8,083 nt of DNA from Coriobacteriia bacterium. Its GTDB lineage: Bacteria > Actinomycetota > Coriobacteriia > Coriobacteriales > QAMH01. The notes below the pieces were generated by a model. It was not told where the DNA came from. It ran no database searches and saw only the letters and a program-made list of their open reading frames with translations. Location of the stretch: positions 1 to 8,083 of the forward strand of contig CAAEQF010000050.1 in assembly GCA_900758075.1 (NCBI GenBank), read 5' to 3'. Position numbers and translations under genes: made by a program. Below, in pieces: positions 1-6,049 of the stretch (positions within the stretch are counted from its first letter, which is position 1; every line of letters begins with the position of its first letter).

Positions 1-564
<564 letters not shown>

Positions 565-569
565 CGTAT

Positions 570-575
570 CCTCCT
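570..575 (-). promoter_or_regulatory. Ribosome binding site of tuf
   Basis: The minus strand reads AGGAGG, a full match to the anti-Shine-Dalgarno core, with five bases (ATACG) before the tuf ATG. It is the strongest ribosome binding site in the window and fits very high EF-Tu synthesis. Confidence 0.9.
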
Positions 576-593
576 AATAGGTACATTGCTTTG

Positions 594-614
594 CGTATTC
601 GCCGAAGCGAAACG
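594..614 (-). promoter_or_regulatory. UUCG-tetraloop hairpin in the tuf leader
   Basis: On the minus strand TTCGC, loop TTCG, then GCGAA form a 5-bp stem with the C(UUCG)G closure known to be exceptionally stable. CGT/ACG pairs extend it to 8 bp with a single-base bulge (plus position 597). If transcription starts about 7 nt after the proposed -10 (near 618-619), this hairpin sits within the first few nucleotides of the tuf mRNA. A 5'-terminal hairpin of this kind can protect mRNA from decay, or it could be a regulatory target. There is no T-run after it, so it is not a terminator. The structure is seen directly; the role is inferred. Confidence 0.55.
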
Positions 615-625
615 TTATTGCTTTT

Positions 626-652
626 ATTATAAATACGTTGATTTGAATTCAA
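626..652 (-). promoter_or_regulatory. Probable sigma-70-type promoter of tuf
   Basis: The minus strand has a perfect -10 hexamer TATAAT (plus 626-631) and a -35-like TTGAAT (plus 647-652), separated by 15 bp, shorter than the ideal 17. It lies between tRNA-Met and tuf in a markedly AT-rich patch of otherwise GC-rich DNA. It would give a leader of about 55 nt ending in the AGGAGG site. tuf could also be reached by read-through from the tRNA promoter upstream. Confidence 0.6.
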
Positions 653-654
653 CG
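636..654 (-). repeat. Inverted repeat overlapping the tuf -35 region
   Basis: CGTTGA and TCAACG (minus strand) form 6-bp arms around a 7-nt loop. The -35 end of the repeat also contains the perfect 10-bp palindrome TTGAATTCAA (643-652). It could be a weak terminator for the tRNA transcript (an AT-rich TATTTAT tract follows) or an operator overlapping the -35 of the tuf promoter. The symmetry is real; the function is unproven and may be chance in AT-rich sequence. Confidence 0.35.
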
Positions 655-663
655 AAAGATTCA

Positions 664-739
664 TGGTAGCGGCGACTGGACTCGAACCAGTGACAGCACG
701 GGTATGAACCGTGTGCTCTACCAACTGAGCTACACCGCC
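664..739 (-). tRNA. tRNA-Met(CAU), elongator
   Basis: A 76-nt cloverleaf with encoded CCA. The acceptor is GGCGGTG/CGCCGCT, with a G1-U72 wobble, and the discriminator is A. The D arm reads GCTCAGTTGGTAGAGC, the anticodon stem is CACGG/CCGTG with loop TTCATAC, and the T loop is TTCGAGT. Anticodon CAU could mean initiator Met, elongator Met or lysidine-modified Ile2. The paired first base and the lack of three consecutive G-C pairs next to the anticodon loop exclude the initiator. The acceptor and anticodon arms closely match the elongator tRNA-Met of Bacillus as I remember it, which favours elongator over Ile2. It is last of the three-tRNA cluster, 99 nt before tuf. Confidence 0.9.
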
Positions 740-760
740 AGGTTTTGGAACTTGAAAAGA

Positions 761-835
761 TGGAGCCTGTGATCGGATTTGAACCGATGGCCTCTTCCTT
801 ACCAAGGAAGTGCTCTACCCCTGAGCTACACAGGC
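761..835 (-). tRNA. tRNA-Thr(GGU)
   Basis: A 75-nt cloverleaf with encoded CCA. The acceptor GCCTGTG/CACAGGC is fully paired and the discriminator is U. The anticodon stem CTTCC/GGAAG has loop TTGGTAA, anticodon GGU, which reads ACC and ACU codons. The T stem is ATCGG/CCGAT with loop TTCAAAT. It lies 6 nt after tRNA-Tyr and 21 nt before tRNA-Met, so the three are almost certainly cut from one precursor. Confidence 0.95.
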
Positions 836-841
836 ATGTAA

Positions 842-926
842 TGGTGGGCGCGCATGGATTCGAACCATGGTAGGCAAAGCCAACGGGTTTACAGCCCGTC
901 CCGATTAACCGCTCCGGCACACGCCC
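842..926 (-). tRNA. tRNA-Tyr(GUA)
   Basis: An 85-nt class II tRNA with encoded CCA. The acceptor is GGGCGTG/CGCGCCC with discriminator A. The anticodon stem ACGGG/CCCGT has loop CTGTAAA, anticodon GUA, reading UAC and UAU. The long variable arm expected of bacterial tRNA-Tyr accounts for the extra length. It is the first gene of the Tyr-Thr-Met cluster, about 70 nt downstream of the predicted start of the promoter at 1005-1033. Confidence 0.96.
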
Positions 927-1004
927 AAGTTTGAAACTCACTAACTGTATACGCTTTTCAAGCTGCGTGCTCGCGCTTTTTCTATCGTTGCGCGGCGGTC
1001 GAGA

Positions 1005-1033
1005 ATATTACCGCGCAAATTCCGTAATGTCAA
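1005..1033 (-). promoter_or_regulatory. Strong sigma-70-type promoter for the tRNA-Tyr/Thr/Met cluster
   Basis: The minus strand shows a perfect -35 TTGACA (plus 1028-1033), a 17-bp spacer and TAATAT as -10 (plus 1005-1010). This is the closest match to a consensus promoter in the window. The predicted start is near 997-998, leaving a leader of about 70 nt before tRNA-Tyr. It can serve the three tRNAs and perhaps tuf by read-through. The GC-rich stretch GACCGCCGCG just downstream of the -10 may be a growth-rate-sensitive discriminator region; that part is inference. Confidence 0.75.
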
Positions 1034-1035
1034 CG

Positions 1036-1067
1036 AAAAAACGCTCTATACACGCATCCGGGTGTAT
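1036..1067 (-). terminator. Possible weak terminator after tRNA-Thr(UGU)
   Basis: On the minus strand ATACAC and GTGTAT form a 6-bp stem with an 8-nt loop, and a run of six T follows five to six bases later. The T-run overlaps the -35 of the next promoter. Stem length and the gap to the T-run make it a poor intrinsic terminator, but its position exactly between the upstream operon and the tRNA promoter is where one would be expected. Confidence 0.3.
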
Positions 1068-1112
1068 CCACATGCCTGTTCTGACCAAATCGGAGACCCC
1101 GGCGTACGCGAC

Positions 1113-1187
1113 TGGAGCCAGCGACAGGAATCGAACCTGCAACATATGGTTTACAAAACCACCGCGCTACCGTTGCGCCACGCTGGC
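1113..1187 (-). tRNA. tRNA-Thr(UGU)
   Basis: A 75-nt cloverleaf with encoded CCA. The acceptor GCCAGCG/CGCTGGC is fully paired and the discriminator is U. The anticodon stem GTGGT/ACCAT (one G-U) has loop TTTGTAA, anticodon UGU, which reads ACA and by wobble ACG. It begins only 20 nt after the yacP stop, and the strong promoter at 1005-1033 lies downstream of it. It must therefore be transcribed with yacP or from a promoter inside the 3' end of yacP. Confidence 0.95.
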
Positions 1188-1203
1188 TTGTCGCGCAAGG
1201 AAG

Positions 1204-1233
1204 TTTATCACAGGCTTTGCTGGCCGCGGGCAA
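1204..1233 (-). promoter_or_regulatory. Candidate weak promoter for tRNA-Thr(UGU) inside the yacP 3' end
   Basis: The minus strand has TTGCCC (plus 1228-1233), an 18-bp spacer and GATAAA (plus 1204-1209), each 4/6 to consensus. A start near 1196-1197 would leave a leader of about 10 nt before the tRNA. Such weak matches are common by chance; it is listed only because the tRNA has no other promoter of its own. Confidence 0.2.
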
Positions 1234-1750
1234 ATCGCTCGAGCTTTTTTGCCACCTCGGGGTCGATGCGCTCTGCCACCGTGTTCTTGACGTGGGAGGG
1301 CTGCTTGGCCTCGTTGCGCCAGTCCTGCTCGGAGCGGCTGCTGTCGATGGCGAAACCCGCCGCCGACATGCGCGTGACTCCCCCACCGTAGACGGTTGAC
1401 TGGATGGCGAAGTCCGAGGACACGACACCGACCTCGAAGCCCTTCTCGCGCGCCTCGTGTGCGAGGCGCGCGATGACCGAGTCCGCGCTCACGCCATGTG
1501 GCGAGAACACGACGTCGATGCCAGCCTTTTTTACCGGCTTGCCGCTCGAGGCGGCGTTGCCCGCTGCGTCGAACACGACGGCGCAGCGCTCGTAGCGGCC
1601 TTGCGCCAGGTAGGCCGCGTCGTTGACGAGCGCGTCGCGCGCGTCGTTCCAGCCCTCGCCGCTCGCGTAGTCCTTTTGGGTGCTCGCGTAGCGCTCGTTG
1701 TTGCGGATGACGTTGTAGCCGTCGACTATCAGGACTTTTCGACGCTGCAT
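1208..1750 (-). CDS. yacP: YacP/Rae1-type NYN-domain endoribonuclease
   Basis: A 180-residue member of the YacP family (PIN-like NYN fold). The Bacillus homologue Rae1 is a ribosome-associated endonuclease that cleaves mRNA in the A site. Family features seen: an N-terminal strand ending in VDGYN (D10 predicted metal-binding), VVFDA (58-62, D61), then IDVVF...SADSVIARLA (78-97) and the SSDF segment (111-114), in the same order and spacing as the Bacillus protein. The family's usual length is about 170. I chose ATG 1750-1748 because the hydrophobic first strand follows at once, as in homologues, and GAGG lies just before it, though only 2 nt away. ATG 1762 or GTG 1771 would add 4 or 7 residues. 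It overlaps the end of rlmB by 22 nt, so translation is probably coupled. The enzymatic role is inferred from the family. Confidence 0.88.
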   Translation of the reverse strand: MQRRKVLIVDGYNVIRNNERYASTQKDYASGEGWNDARDALVNDAAYLAQGRYERCAVVFDAAGNAASSGKPVKKAGIDVVFSPHGVSADSVIARLAHEAREKGFEVGVVSSDFAIQSTVYGGGVTRMSAAGFAIDSSRSEQDWRNEAKQPSHVKNTVAERIDPEVAKKLERFARGQQSL

Positions 1751-2475
1751 TGCCTCATCCATTCGTAGCACAGGGCGGTCGTCGCCTGGGCGACGTTGAG
1801 TGACTCGACCTTGCCGACTTGTGGGAGCTTGACGAGCAGGTCGCAGGTCTTGAGCGTGAGCTGCGACAGCCCCTTGCCCTCAGAGCCCATGACCAAGACG
1901 ATTCGCCCGTTCATGGGCGCGTCCCACAATACGGACTGCGCATGCTCGCTTGCCCCGATGACCCAGTAGCCCTCGGCCTTGAGCGAGTTGAGCGCATTGG
2001 CGAGGTTGGCCTCCATTGCGATCGGCAGGTGCGACACGGCCCCTGCAGACGTCTTGTACGTCGCCGTCGTGACGCGCGCGGCGCGTTTGTTGGGAATCAG
2101 CACGCCATCGGCGCCGACGACCTCCGCGCTTCGCACGATCGCGCCAAAGTTGCCTGCATCGGTGATGTGGTCTGCCGCCACGATCAGGGAGTTCTTCTTG
2201 CCCTGAGCACGCGAGACCAGGTCGGAGACGCCGCAGTAGGAAAACGGCGCGAGGCGCGCGATGACACCTTGGTGGGCACCGTGCGACGAGCGCTCGTCGA
2301 GCTGCGCTTGGCTGGCGCGCTCGATGGGCACGCCCATGCGCTGCGCACGCTTTATGGTCCGGGCGAAGCGCTTGTCGGCAAGCAGCGCGTCGGTGGCGTA
2401 GATCGTCTGCACGGGCGCTCCCGAATCGAGCGCCTCCTCAAGCGCATGGCGCCCTTCCAGATACTCACTCGCCAT
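1729..2475 (-). CDS. rlmB: TrmH-family (SPOUT) 23S rRNA 2'-O-ribose methyltransferase, RlmB type
   Basis: A 248-residue protein. The family transfers methyl from S-adenosylmethionine to a ribose 2'-OH; RlmB of E. coli modifies G2251 of 23S rRNA, in the P loop. Residues 1-78 match the L30e-like substrate-binding domain (EGRHALEEAL near the start, HGAHQGVIA at 65-73). The SPOUT knot follows: motif 1 NFGAIVRSAE (109-118, N109 and R115), motif 2 GSEGKGLS (197-204) and motif 3 SLNVAQAT (225-232). Motif 3 departs mildly from the usual SLNVSVAAG. ATG 2475 overlaps the cysS stop by 11 nt, and the cysS end itself provides the upstream context, so coupled translation is likely. In Bacillus the same gene lies between mrnC and yacP. 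Exact target nucleotide is inferred from family and context. Confidence 0.92.
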   Translation of the reverse strand: MASEYLEGRHALEEALDSGAPVQTIYATDALLADKRFARTIKRAQRMGVPIERASQAQLDERSSHGAHQGVIARLAPFSYCGVSDLVSRAQGKKNSLIVAADHITDAGNFGAIVRSAEVVGADGVLIPNKRAARVTTATYKTSAGAVSHLPIAMEANLANALNSLKAEGYWVIGASEHAQSVLWDAPMNGRIVLVMGSEGKGLSQLTLKTCDLLVKLPQVGKVESLNVAQATTALCYEWMRQCSVEKS

Positions 2476-3934
2476 AGATGACCCGCGCCCCGTTTGCCGT
2501 GTCCTCGATGGTGAAGCCGAGGCCCTTCAGGCCATCGCGAACCTGATCGGCGACGGCCCAGTTCTTCTCCTTGCGTGCCTGCGCGCGTGCCTCGAGCAAC
2601 AGCTCGACAGCCTCGTGGGGGTCTGTCCCCTCGTAAGAAGCGACCTCGACCGCGAGCGCGCACACCTCGCTCGGCCACTCCTGCTGCTCGTGCGCGAGCT
2701 GGATGCCAAGAACCCCGAGGAGCTTCTCGAGCATCTGCGCCGCCTCGCGTACGTCGTCGCGGGCGCTTGCGCTGAGCGCGGGGGCACCTTCAAGAAACGC
2801 GTTGGCGTGCGAGACGAGCGTGAAAATCGCTCCCAGAGCGCCCGCGGTGTTGAAGTCATCGTCCATCGCCTCGACGAACTTCTCCTGGGTCTCGCGATTG
2901 ACGCGCGCGAGCTCGGAGGAGTCGACGCGTTCGACATCTGCCGCATGGTCAGCCGCCCAGACGAGGTTGCGGTGCGCCGTGCAGATGCGCTCGTAGGACG
3001 TGCCCGCATCGGCGAGGCGCTCGTCGGAGAAGTCGAGCGGCGAGCGGTAGTGGGTCTGCAGCATGAGCAGGCGCAGCGCCATGGGGTTGCAGCGGTCGAG
3101 CACGTCGGTGAGCAGCAGGAAGTTGCCCAGGCTCTTCGACATCTTCTCGGAGTTGATGTTGAGCATGCCGCCGTGCATCCAGTAATGGGCAAACGTGGTG
3201 TCATAGGCCGCCTCGGACTGCGCCACCTCGTTTTCGTGGTGCGGAAAGACGAGGTCGGAGCCGCCGCCGTGGATGTCGAGCGGTAAGCCCAGGTACTTCT
3301 CGGACATCGCGGAGCATTCGAGGTGCCAGCCGGGGCGTCCCTCGCCCCATGGCGAGGACCAATGCGGCTCGCCGGGCTTTGCCGCCTTCCACAGCGCGAA
3401 GTCGAGCGGGTCTTTTTTGCGATCGTCAACGTCGACGCGCGCACCGCTGCGCAGGTCGTCGATGTTGCGGCCCGACAGCTTGCCGTACGGCGCGAACGAA
3501 CGGACCGAGAAGTAGACGTCGCCGTCGACCTGGTAGGCATGCCCGCGCTCGATGAGGCGCTCGACGAGCGCGATCATCTCGGGGATCTCCTGCGTGGCGC
3601 GGGGGCGTACGTCGGGGTCCATGACCCCGAAGCGGTGCATGGCGTCGATGAACGCATCGGTGTAGAACGCCGCGATCTGGGCGGGCGTCTTGCCCTCCTC
3701 GCTGGCGCGCTTGATGATCTTGTCGTCGACGTCGGTGATGTTCTGGACGAACGTCACCTCGTAGCCGCGGAAGGCGAAGTAGCGGCGCACGACGTCGAAG
3801 GTGAGAAACGTGCGCGCGTTGCCGATGTGGATGTAGTTGTAGACGGTCGGGCCACACGCGTACATCGCGACCTTCCCCTCTTCGCGGGGCCTGAATTCCT
3901 CTTTGCGGCGCGTCTGCGTGTTGAAAATCTGCAT
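2465..3934 (-). CDS. cysS: Cysteinyl-tRNA synthetase
   Basis: A 489-residue class I synthetase that charges tRNA-Cys with cysteine in the cytoplasm. Visible signatures: YACGPTVYNYIHIGNAR, with the HIGH-type motif HIGN at 36-39; the four zinc ligands C27, C207 (WHLECSAMS), H232 and E236 (FPHHENE); and KMSKS at 264-268. The C-terminal part is the helical bundle and ends with a segment resembling the conserved ILEDTPQG tail (IEDTANGARV). The length is slightly above the ~460 of E. coli. I chose ATG 3934-3932 because it starts the conserved MQIFNT segment and has AAGGAG five bases upstream; an in-frame start at 3967 lacks a comparable site. It lies 76 nt after ispF and overlaps rlmB by 11 nt. The short gap before it leaves no room for a T-box leader. 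Confidence 0.97.
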   Translation of the reverse strand: MQIFNTQTRRKEEFRPREEGKVAMYACGPTVYNYIHIGNARTFLTFDVVRRYFAFRGYEVTFVQNITDVDDKIIKRASEEGKTPAQIAAFYTDAFIDAMHRFGVMDPDVRPRATQEIPEMIALVERLIERGHAYQVDGDVYFSVRSFAPYGKLSGRNIDDLRSGARVDVDDRKKDPLDFALWKAAKPGEPHWSSPWGEGRPGWHLECSAMSEKYLGLPLDIHGGGSDLVFPHHENEVAQSEAAYDTTFAHYWMHGGMLNINSEKMSKSLGNFLLLTDVLDRCNPMALRLLMLQTHYRSPLDFSDERLADAGTSYERICTAHRNLVWAADHAADVERVDSSELARVNRETQEKFVEAMDDDFNTAGALGAIFTLVSHANAFLEGAPALSASARDDVREAAQMLEKLLGVLGIQLAHEQQEWPSEVCALAVEVASYEGTDPHEAVELLLEARAQARKEKNWAVADQVRDGLKGLGFTIEDTANGARVIYGE

Positions 3935-3939
3935 GCCTG

Positions 3940-3945
3940 CTCCTT
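3940..3945 (-). promoter_or_regulatory. Ribosome binding site that fixes the cysS start
   Basis: AAGGAG on the minus strand, five bases before ATG 3934. It supports that start over the in-frame codon 33 nt further upstream. The surrounding 76-nt gap after ispF (3935-4010) shows no convincing promoter; it holds only a small imperfect hairpin (CATGC/GCATG arms). Confidence 0.75.
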
Positions 3946-4010
3946 GGTGCATATCGTCATGCGGCACCGTGGCGCTGCATGACGAGCTCGTGTTGTGGCT
4001 GCTCGGTATC

Positions 4011-4484
4011 TTAACAGGAAAGAAGCGCGACGGCCTGGGCGCTCACGCCCTCGCCCCTGCCCTCGTAGCCGAGGTGCTCGGTCGTGGTCGCCTTCACGCC
4101 GACGCTCTCGACGGGTATGCCGAGGGCACGTGCGATGTTCGCGCGCATCTGCTCGCGATACGGCGACATCTTGGGCGCCTGCATCATGACGACCGAGTCG
4201 ATGTCGTCGATGGAAAAGCCCTTCGCGCGCACGAACGCGCCCACCTCTTGGAGGAGCTTTATGGAATCGGCGCCCTCGTAGGCAGGGTCGGTGTCGGGAA
4301 ACAGCTTGCCGATGTCTCCCTCGCGCAGCGCGCCGAGCAGTGCGTCCATAATCGCGTGCACGAGGACGTCGGCGTCTGAATGGCCGTCGAGCCCGAGCTC
4401 GTAGGGTATGTGGACGCCGCCGATGACGAGCTTCCTGCCTGCGGCGAACGCGTGGACGTCGTATCCGAGTCCGATCCTTTGCAT
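4011..4484 (-). CDS. ispF: 2-C-methyl-D-erythritol 2,4-cyclodiphosphate synthase
   Basis: A 157-residue enzyme of the MEP isoprenoid pathway, a homotrimer that cyclises CDP-methylerythritol 2-phosphate with release of CMP. Signatures: GLGYDVHAF at the N-terminus, zinc ligands D9, H11 and H43 (in DGHSDADVLVHAI), FPDTDP in the middle, and TTTEHLGYEGRGEG near the C-terminus, all as in the family (~155-160 residues). The start ATG 4484 gives the conserved MQRIGLGYD; GAGG of the site overlaps the last codons of ispD. It begins 4 nt after the ispD stop, so the two pathway enzymes are co-transcribed and probably translationally coupled. In some bacteria they are fused (IspDF); here they are separate. 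Confidence 0.97.
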   Translation of the reverse strand: MQRIGLGYDVHAFAAGRKLVIGGVHIPYELGLDGHSDADVLVHAIMDALLGALREGDIGKLFPDTDPAYEGADSIKLLQEVGAFVRAKGFSIDDIDSVVMMQAPKMSPYREQMRANIARALGIPVESVGVKATTTEHLGYEGRGEGVSAQAVALLSC

Positions 4485-4488
4485 GGCG

Positions 4489-5346
4489 CTACCTCTGCCC
4501 CACGCGTGCCGAGAGCGCCGCAACGACCGGCCCGACGTCTTCGGGAACGGTCACCTTGATGTTGTCGCGCGGGCCCTCGAGCATCATGACGCGCCCGCCG
4601 ATACGCTCGACGAGCGAGGAATCGTCCGTTCCGACGAACCCCTCGAACATGGCCTCCTTGTAGGCACGACGAGCGATCTTTGCCCGGAAGACCTGAGGCG
4701 TCTGCGCGATCCAGAACGCCGTGCGATCGGGCGTGCCGACGATGGAGCGGCCGTTGACGACCTTGAGCGTGTCGATAGAAGGATGCCCCACGACCACACC
4801 ATCCGCATCGAGGTTGCCCTTGAGGGCGTTGATGGCGTGCGCGATCAAATCGACGGTGACGAGCGGGCGCGCACCGTCGTGCACGGCGATGTACTCGTAG
4901 GTGGTAGGCACGGCATCGACGCCGTTCATGCAGGATTCCTGCCGAATCTCGCCCGACGAGGCGAACACGATGGGCGTGACGAACGGATACGGGTCGATGG
5001 CGTGCTTGCAATATTCCGCCTGGCGGTTCTCGGGGCAGACGATGACGATGAGCCCCACGTCGGGCGTCGCGTCAAAGGCTTCGGCCGACCAGGTGAGAAC
5101 TGGTTTGCCGAGCACCTCGAACATCTGCTTGCCCCCGGGATTGCCGAAGCGCTCGCCCTGCCCGCCTGCGACGATGACCGCGGCGGTCGAGGCGCCTTTG
5201 GACACGCGCCCCTCGAGCGATACGCTCGATGCCTCGAAGGTGTTGATCTGGTGGACGAACTCGTCGACTTCTGCCGGCGTGAGCGCCGCCGGGCCCGTCG
5301 CCGGATCGGCTTCGAGTGCGGTGTCGTCTTGGGGTGTGTGCTGCAT
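4489..5346 (-). CDS. ispD: 2-C-methyl-D-erythritol 4-phosphate cytidylyltransferase with N-terminal extension
   Basis: A 285-residue enzyme that joins CTP and methylerythritol 4-phosphate (MEP pathway). The catalytic core starts near residue 54: VAGGQGERFG (59-68, R66), GKQM (K73), HDGARP, AQTPQVF, GTDDSSLVE, and NIKVTVPED at the C-terminus. The TDDSSLVE and NIKVT motifs favour IspD over the related ribitol-phosphate enzyme TarI. The usual length is ~230, so the first ~50 residues are extra. They contain an acidic, Ala/Pro-rich stretch (1-25), then a possible helix (LTPAEVDEFVHQINTFE, 22-38). ATG 5346 has GGGAGG nine bases upstream. A GTG at 5205 with GAGGGG upstream would give a normal-length protein, but the extension has GC-rich third positions like real coding sequence. 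It starts 26 nt after disA and is 4 nt before ispF. Confidence 0.93.
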   Translation of the reverse strand: MQHTPQDDTALEADPATGPAALTPAEVDEFVHQINTFEASSVSLEGRVSKGASTAAVIVAGGQGERFGNPGGKQMFEVLGKPVLTWSAEAFDATPDVGLIVIVCPENRQAEYCKHAIDPYPFVTPIVFASSGEIRQESCMNGVDAVPTTYEYIAVHDGARPLVTVDLIAHAINALKGNLDADGVVVGHPSIDTLKVVNGRSIVGTPDRTAFWIAQTPQVFRAKIARRAYKEAMFEGFVGTDDSSLVERIGGRVMMLEGPRDNIKVTVPEDVGPVVAALSARVGQR

Positions 5347-5355
5347 GGCTTTCGT

Positions 5356-5361
5356 CCTCCC
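5356..5361 (-). promoter_or_regulatory. Ribosome binding site supporting the long ispD start
   Basis: GGGAGG on the minus strand, nine bases before ATG 5346, in the 26-nt disA-ispD gap. It supports translation of the N-terminally extended IspD rather than only the shorter form from GTG 5205. Confidence 0.65.
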
Positions 5362-5372
5362 GAAGGTTCTCT

Positions 5373-5918
5373 TTATGCTTCCTGCTCGTCTACTACCAGC
5401 TGGGAAAGCCGCGCGATTTCTCGGTCGAGGACGTCGCGGGCGTTTTGCATAGCAAGCAATGTGACCTTAGCCTGTGGAAACGCGCTGCCGGACTTTGTGA
5501 GCATCTCGGACTCGCCCCCAAAGTAGAGGCTCACGACGTTGCGGCGCTGCGAGACGGTGATGGCGAGCGTGTCGGTTTGCACGCACATCCGCATCGCGGT
5601 GCGGTGGCGCATGCCCGTCTCCTTCGTCTCGAAATCGTCCGTCGGCGTGAGATGCGTGTTGGCGCGCAAGATCCTGCGCGCGTGCGCGTCGAGGATGATG
5701 GCGCCGTCCATCTTTGCAAGCTCGAACAGCCTGTTGGGGGTGAAGGGAACGTCGATGACGAAGCCGCCGCTGGAAAGCTTGAGGACCTCTTCTGCGTCGC
5801 CGATGCAGATAAGAGCGCCGGTATCTGCGGCGAGTATCATGTCGAGCGCTGAGCGCAGGTCGGTTCCGGGAGAGACAGCCTTCAGAGCATCTTCCATCGT
5901 CTGAATGCTATCGCTCAT
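5373..5918 (-). CDS. disA: Diadenylate cyclase, DisA-type, lacking linker and HhH domain
   Basis: A 181-residue protein containing one DAC domain, which condenses two ATP into cyclic di-AMP, a messenger controlling potassium and osmotic balance and, via DisA, DNA-damage checkpoints. The N-terminus ALKAVSPGTDLRSAL...ADTGALICIG is DisA-specific. The catalytic DGA is at 71-73 (LAKMDGAII) and RHR at 104-106 (ETGMRHRTA), followed by SQRRNVVSLYFG. Both essential motifs are intact. Full DisA is ~350 residues, with a helical linker and a helix-hairpin-helix DNA-binding domain. Here the protein stops after the first linker-like helix (LDREIARLSQLVVDEQEA). ispD starts 26 nt later, so no frameshifted remnant is present. 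No N-terminal membrane helices occur, so it is not CdaA. ATG 5918 has a G-rich but weak ribosome site. The gene follows clpC after 131 nt, and radA, its usual neighbour, is absent here. Confidence 0.9.
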   Translation of the reverse strand: MSDSIQTMEDALKAVSPGTDLRSALDMILAADTGALICIGDAEEVLKLSSGGFVIDVPFTPNRLFELAKMDGAIILDAHARRILRANTHLTPTDDFETKETGMRHRTAMRMCVQTDTLAITVSQRRNVVSLYFGGESEMLTKSGSAFPQAKVTLLAMQNARDVLDREIARLSQLVVDEQEA

Positions 5919-5967
5919 GCTGCCCCCATCGTGCCTTTTCGCCCACTACGCCGACTCATAATAACAC

Positions 5968-6000
5968 GGTGCCGCCCCTCCACTTGAGAGGTGCAGCACC
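5968..6000 (-). terminator. Strong hairpin between clpC and disA, possible terminator or attenuator
   Basis: On the minus strand GGTGCTGC pairs with GCGGCACC (8 bp, one G-U), then after one A/G mismatch CCTC pairs with GAGG, closing a 7-nt loop. It is followed by the imperfect U-tract GTGTTATTAT. This would end or reduce clpC transcription 50-80 nt after its stop codon. The weak T-tract makes partial read-through into disA plausible, and I see no good promoter in the rest of the 131-nt gap, only a TATTAT with no matching -35. Confidence 0.5.
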
Positions 6001-6049
6001 TTCGAATGACATTTATTGTTCGGCGGTAACGCGGGCCTGAGCTGCGCGG

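Noticed and set aside
664..739. Initiator tRNA reading of the CAU tRNA
   Set aside because: The first base pairs with position 72 and the anticodon stem lacks the three G-C pairs of bacterial initiators, so an elongator is favoured.
3935..4010. T-box riboswitch before cysS
   Set aside because: The 76-nt gap is too short for the specifier stem plus antiterminator, and no T-box core sequence is visible.
5346..5375. Frameshift or assembly error truncating disA
   Set aside because: The sequence after the stop goes within 26 nt into ispD with its own ribosome site; no linker or HhH coding sequence exists in any frame nearby.
4408..5526. Long open frame on the plus strand (372 codons) opposite ispD and ispF
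   Set aside because: It is antisense to two genes with full catalytic motifs, has no recognisable domain, and is Arg/Asp/Val-rich as expected from the reverse strand of GC-rich coding DNA.
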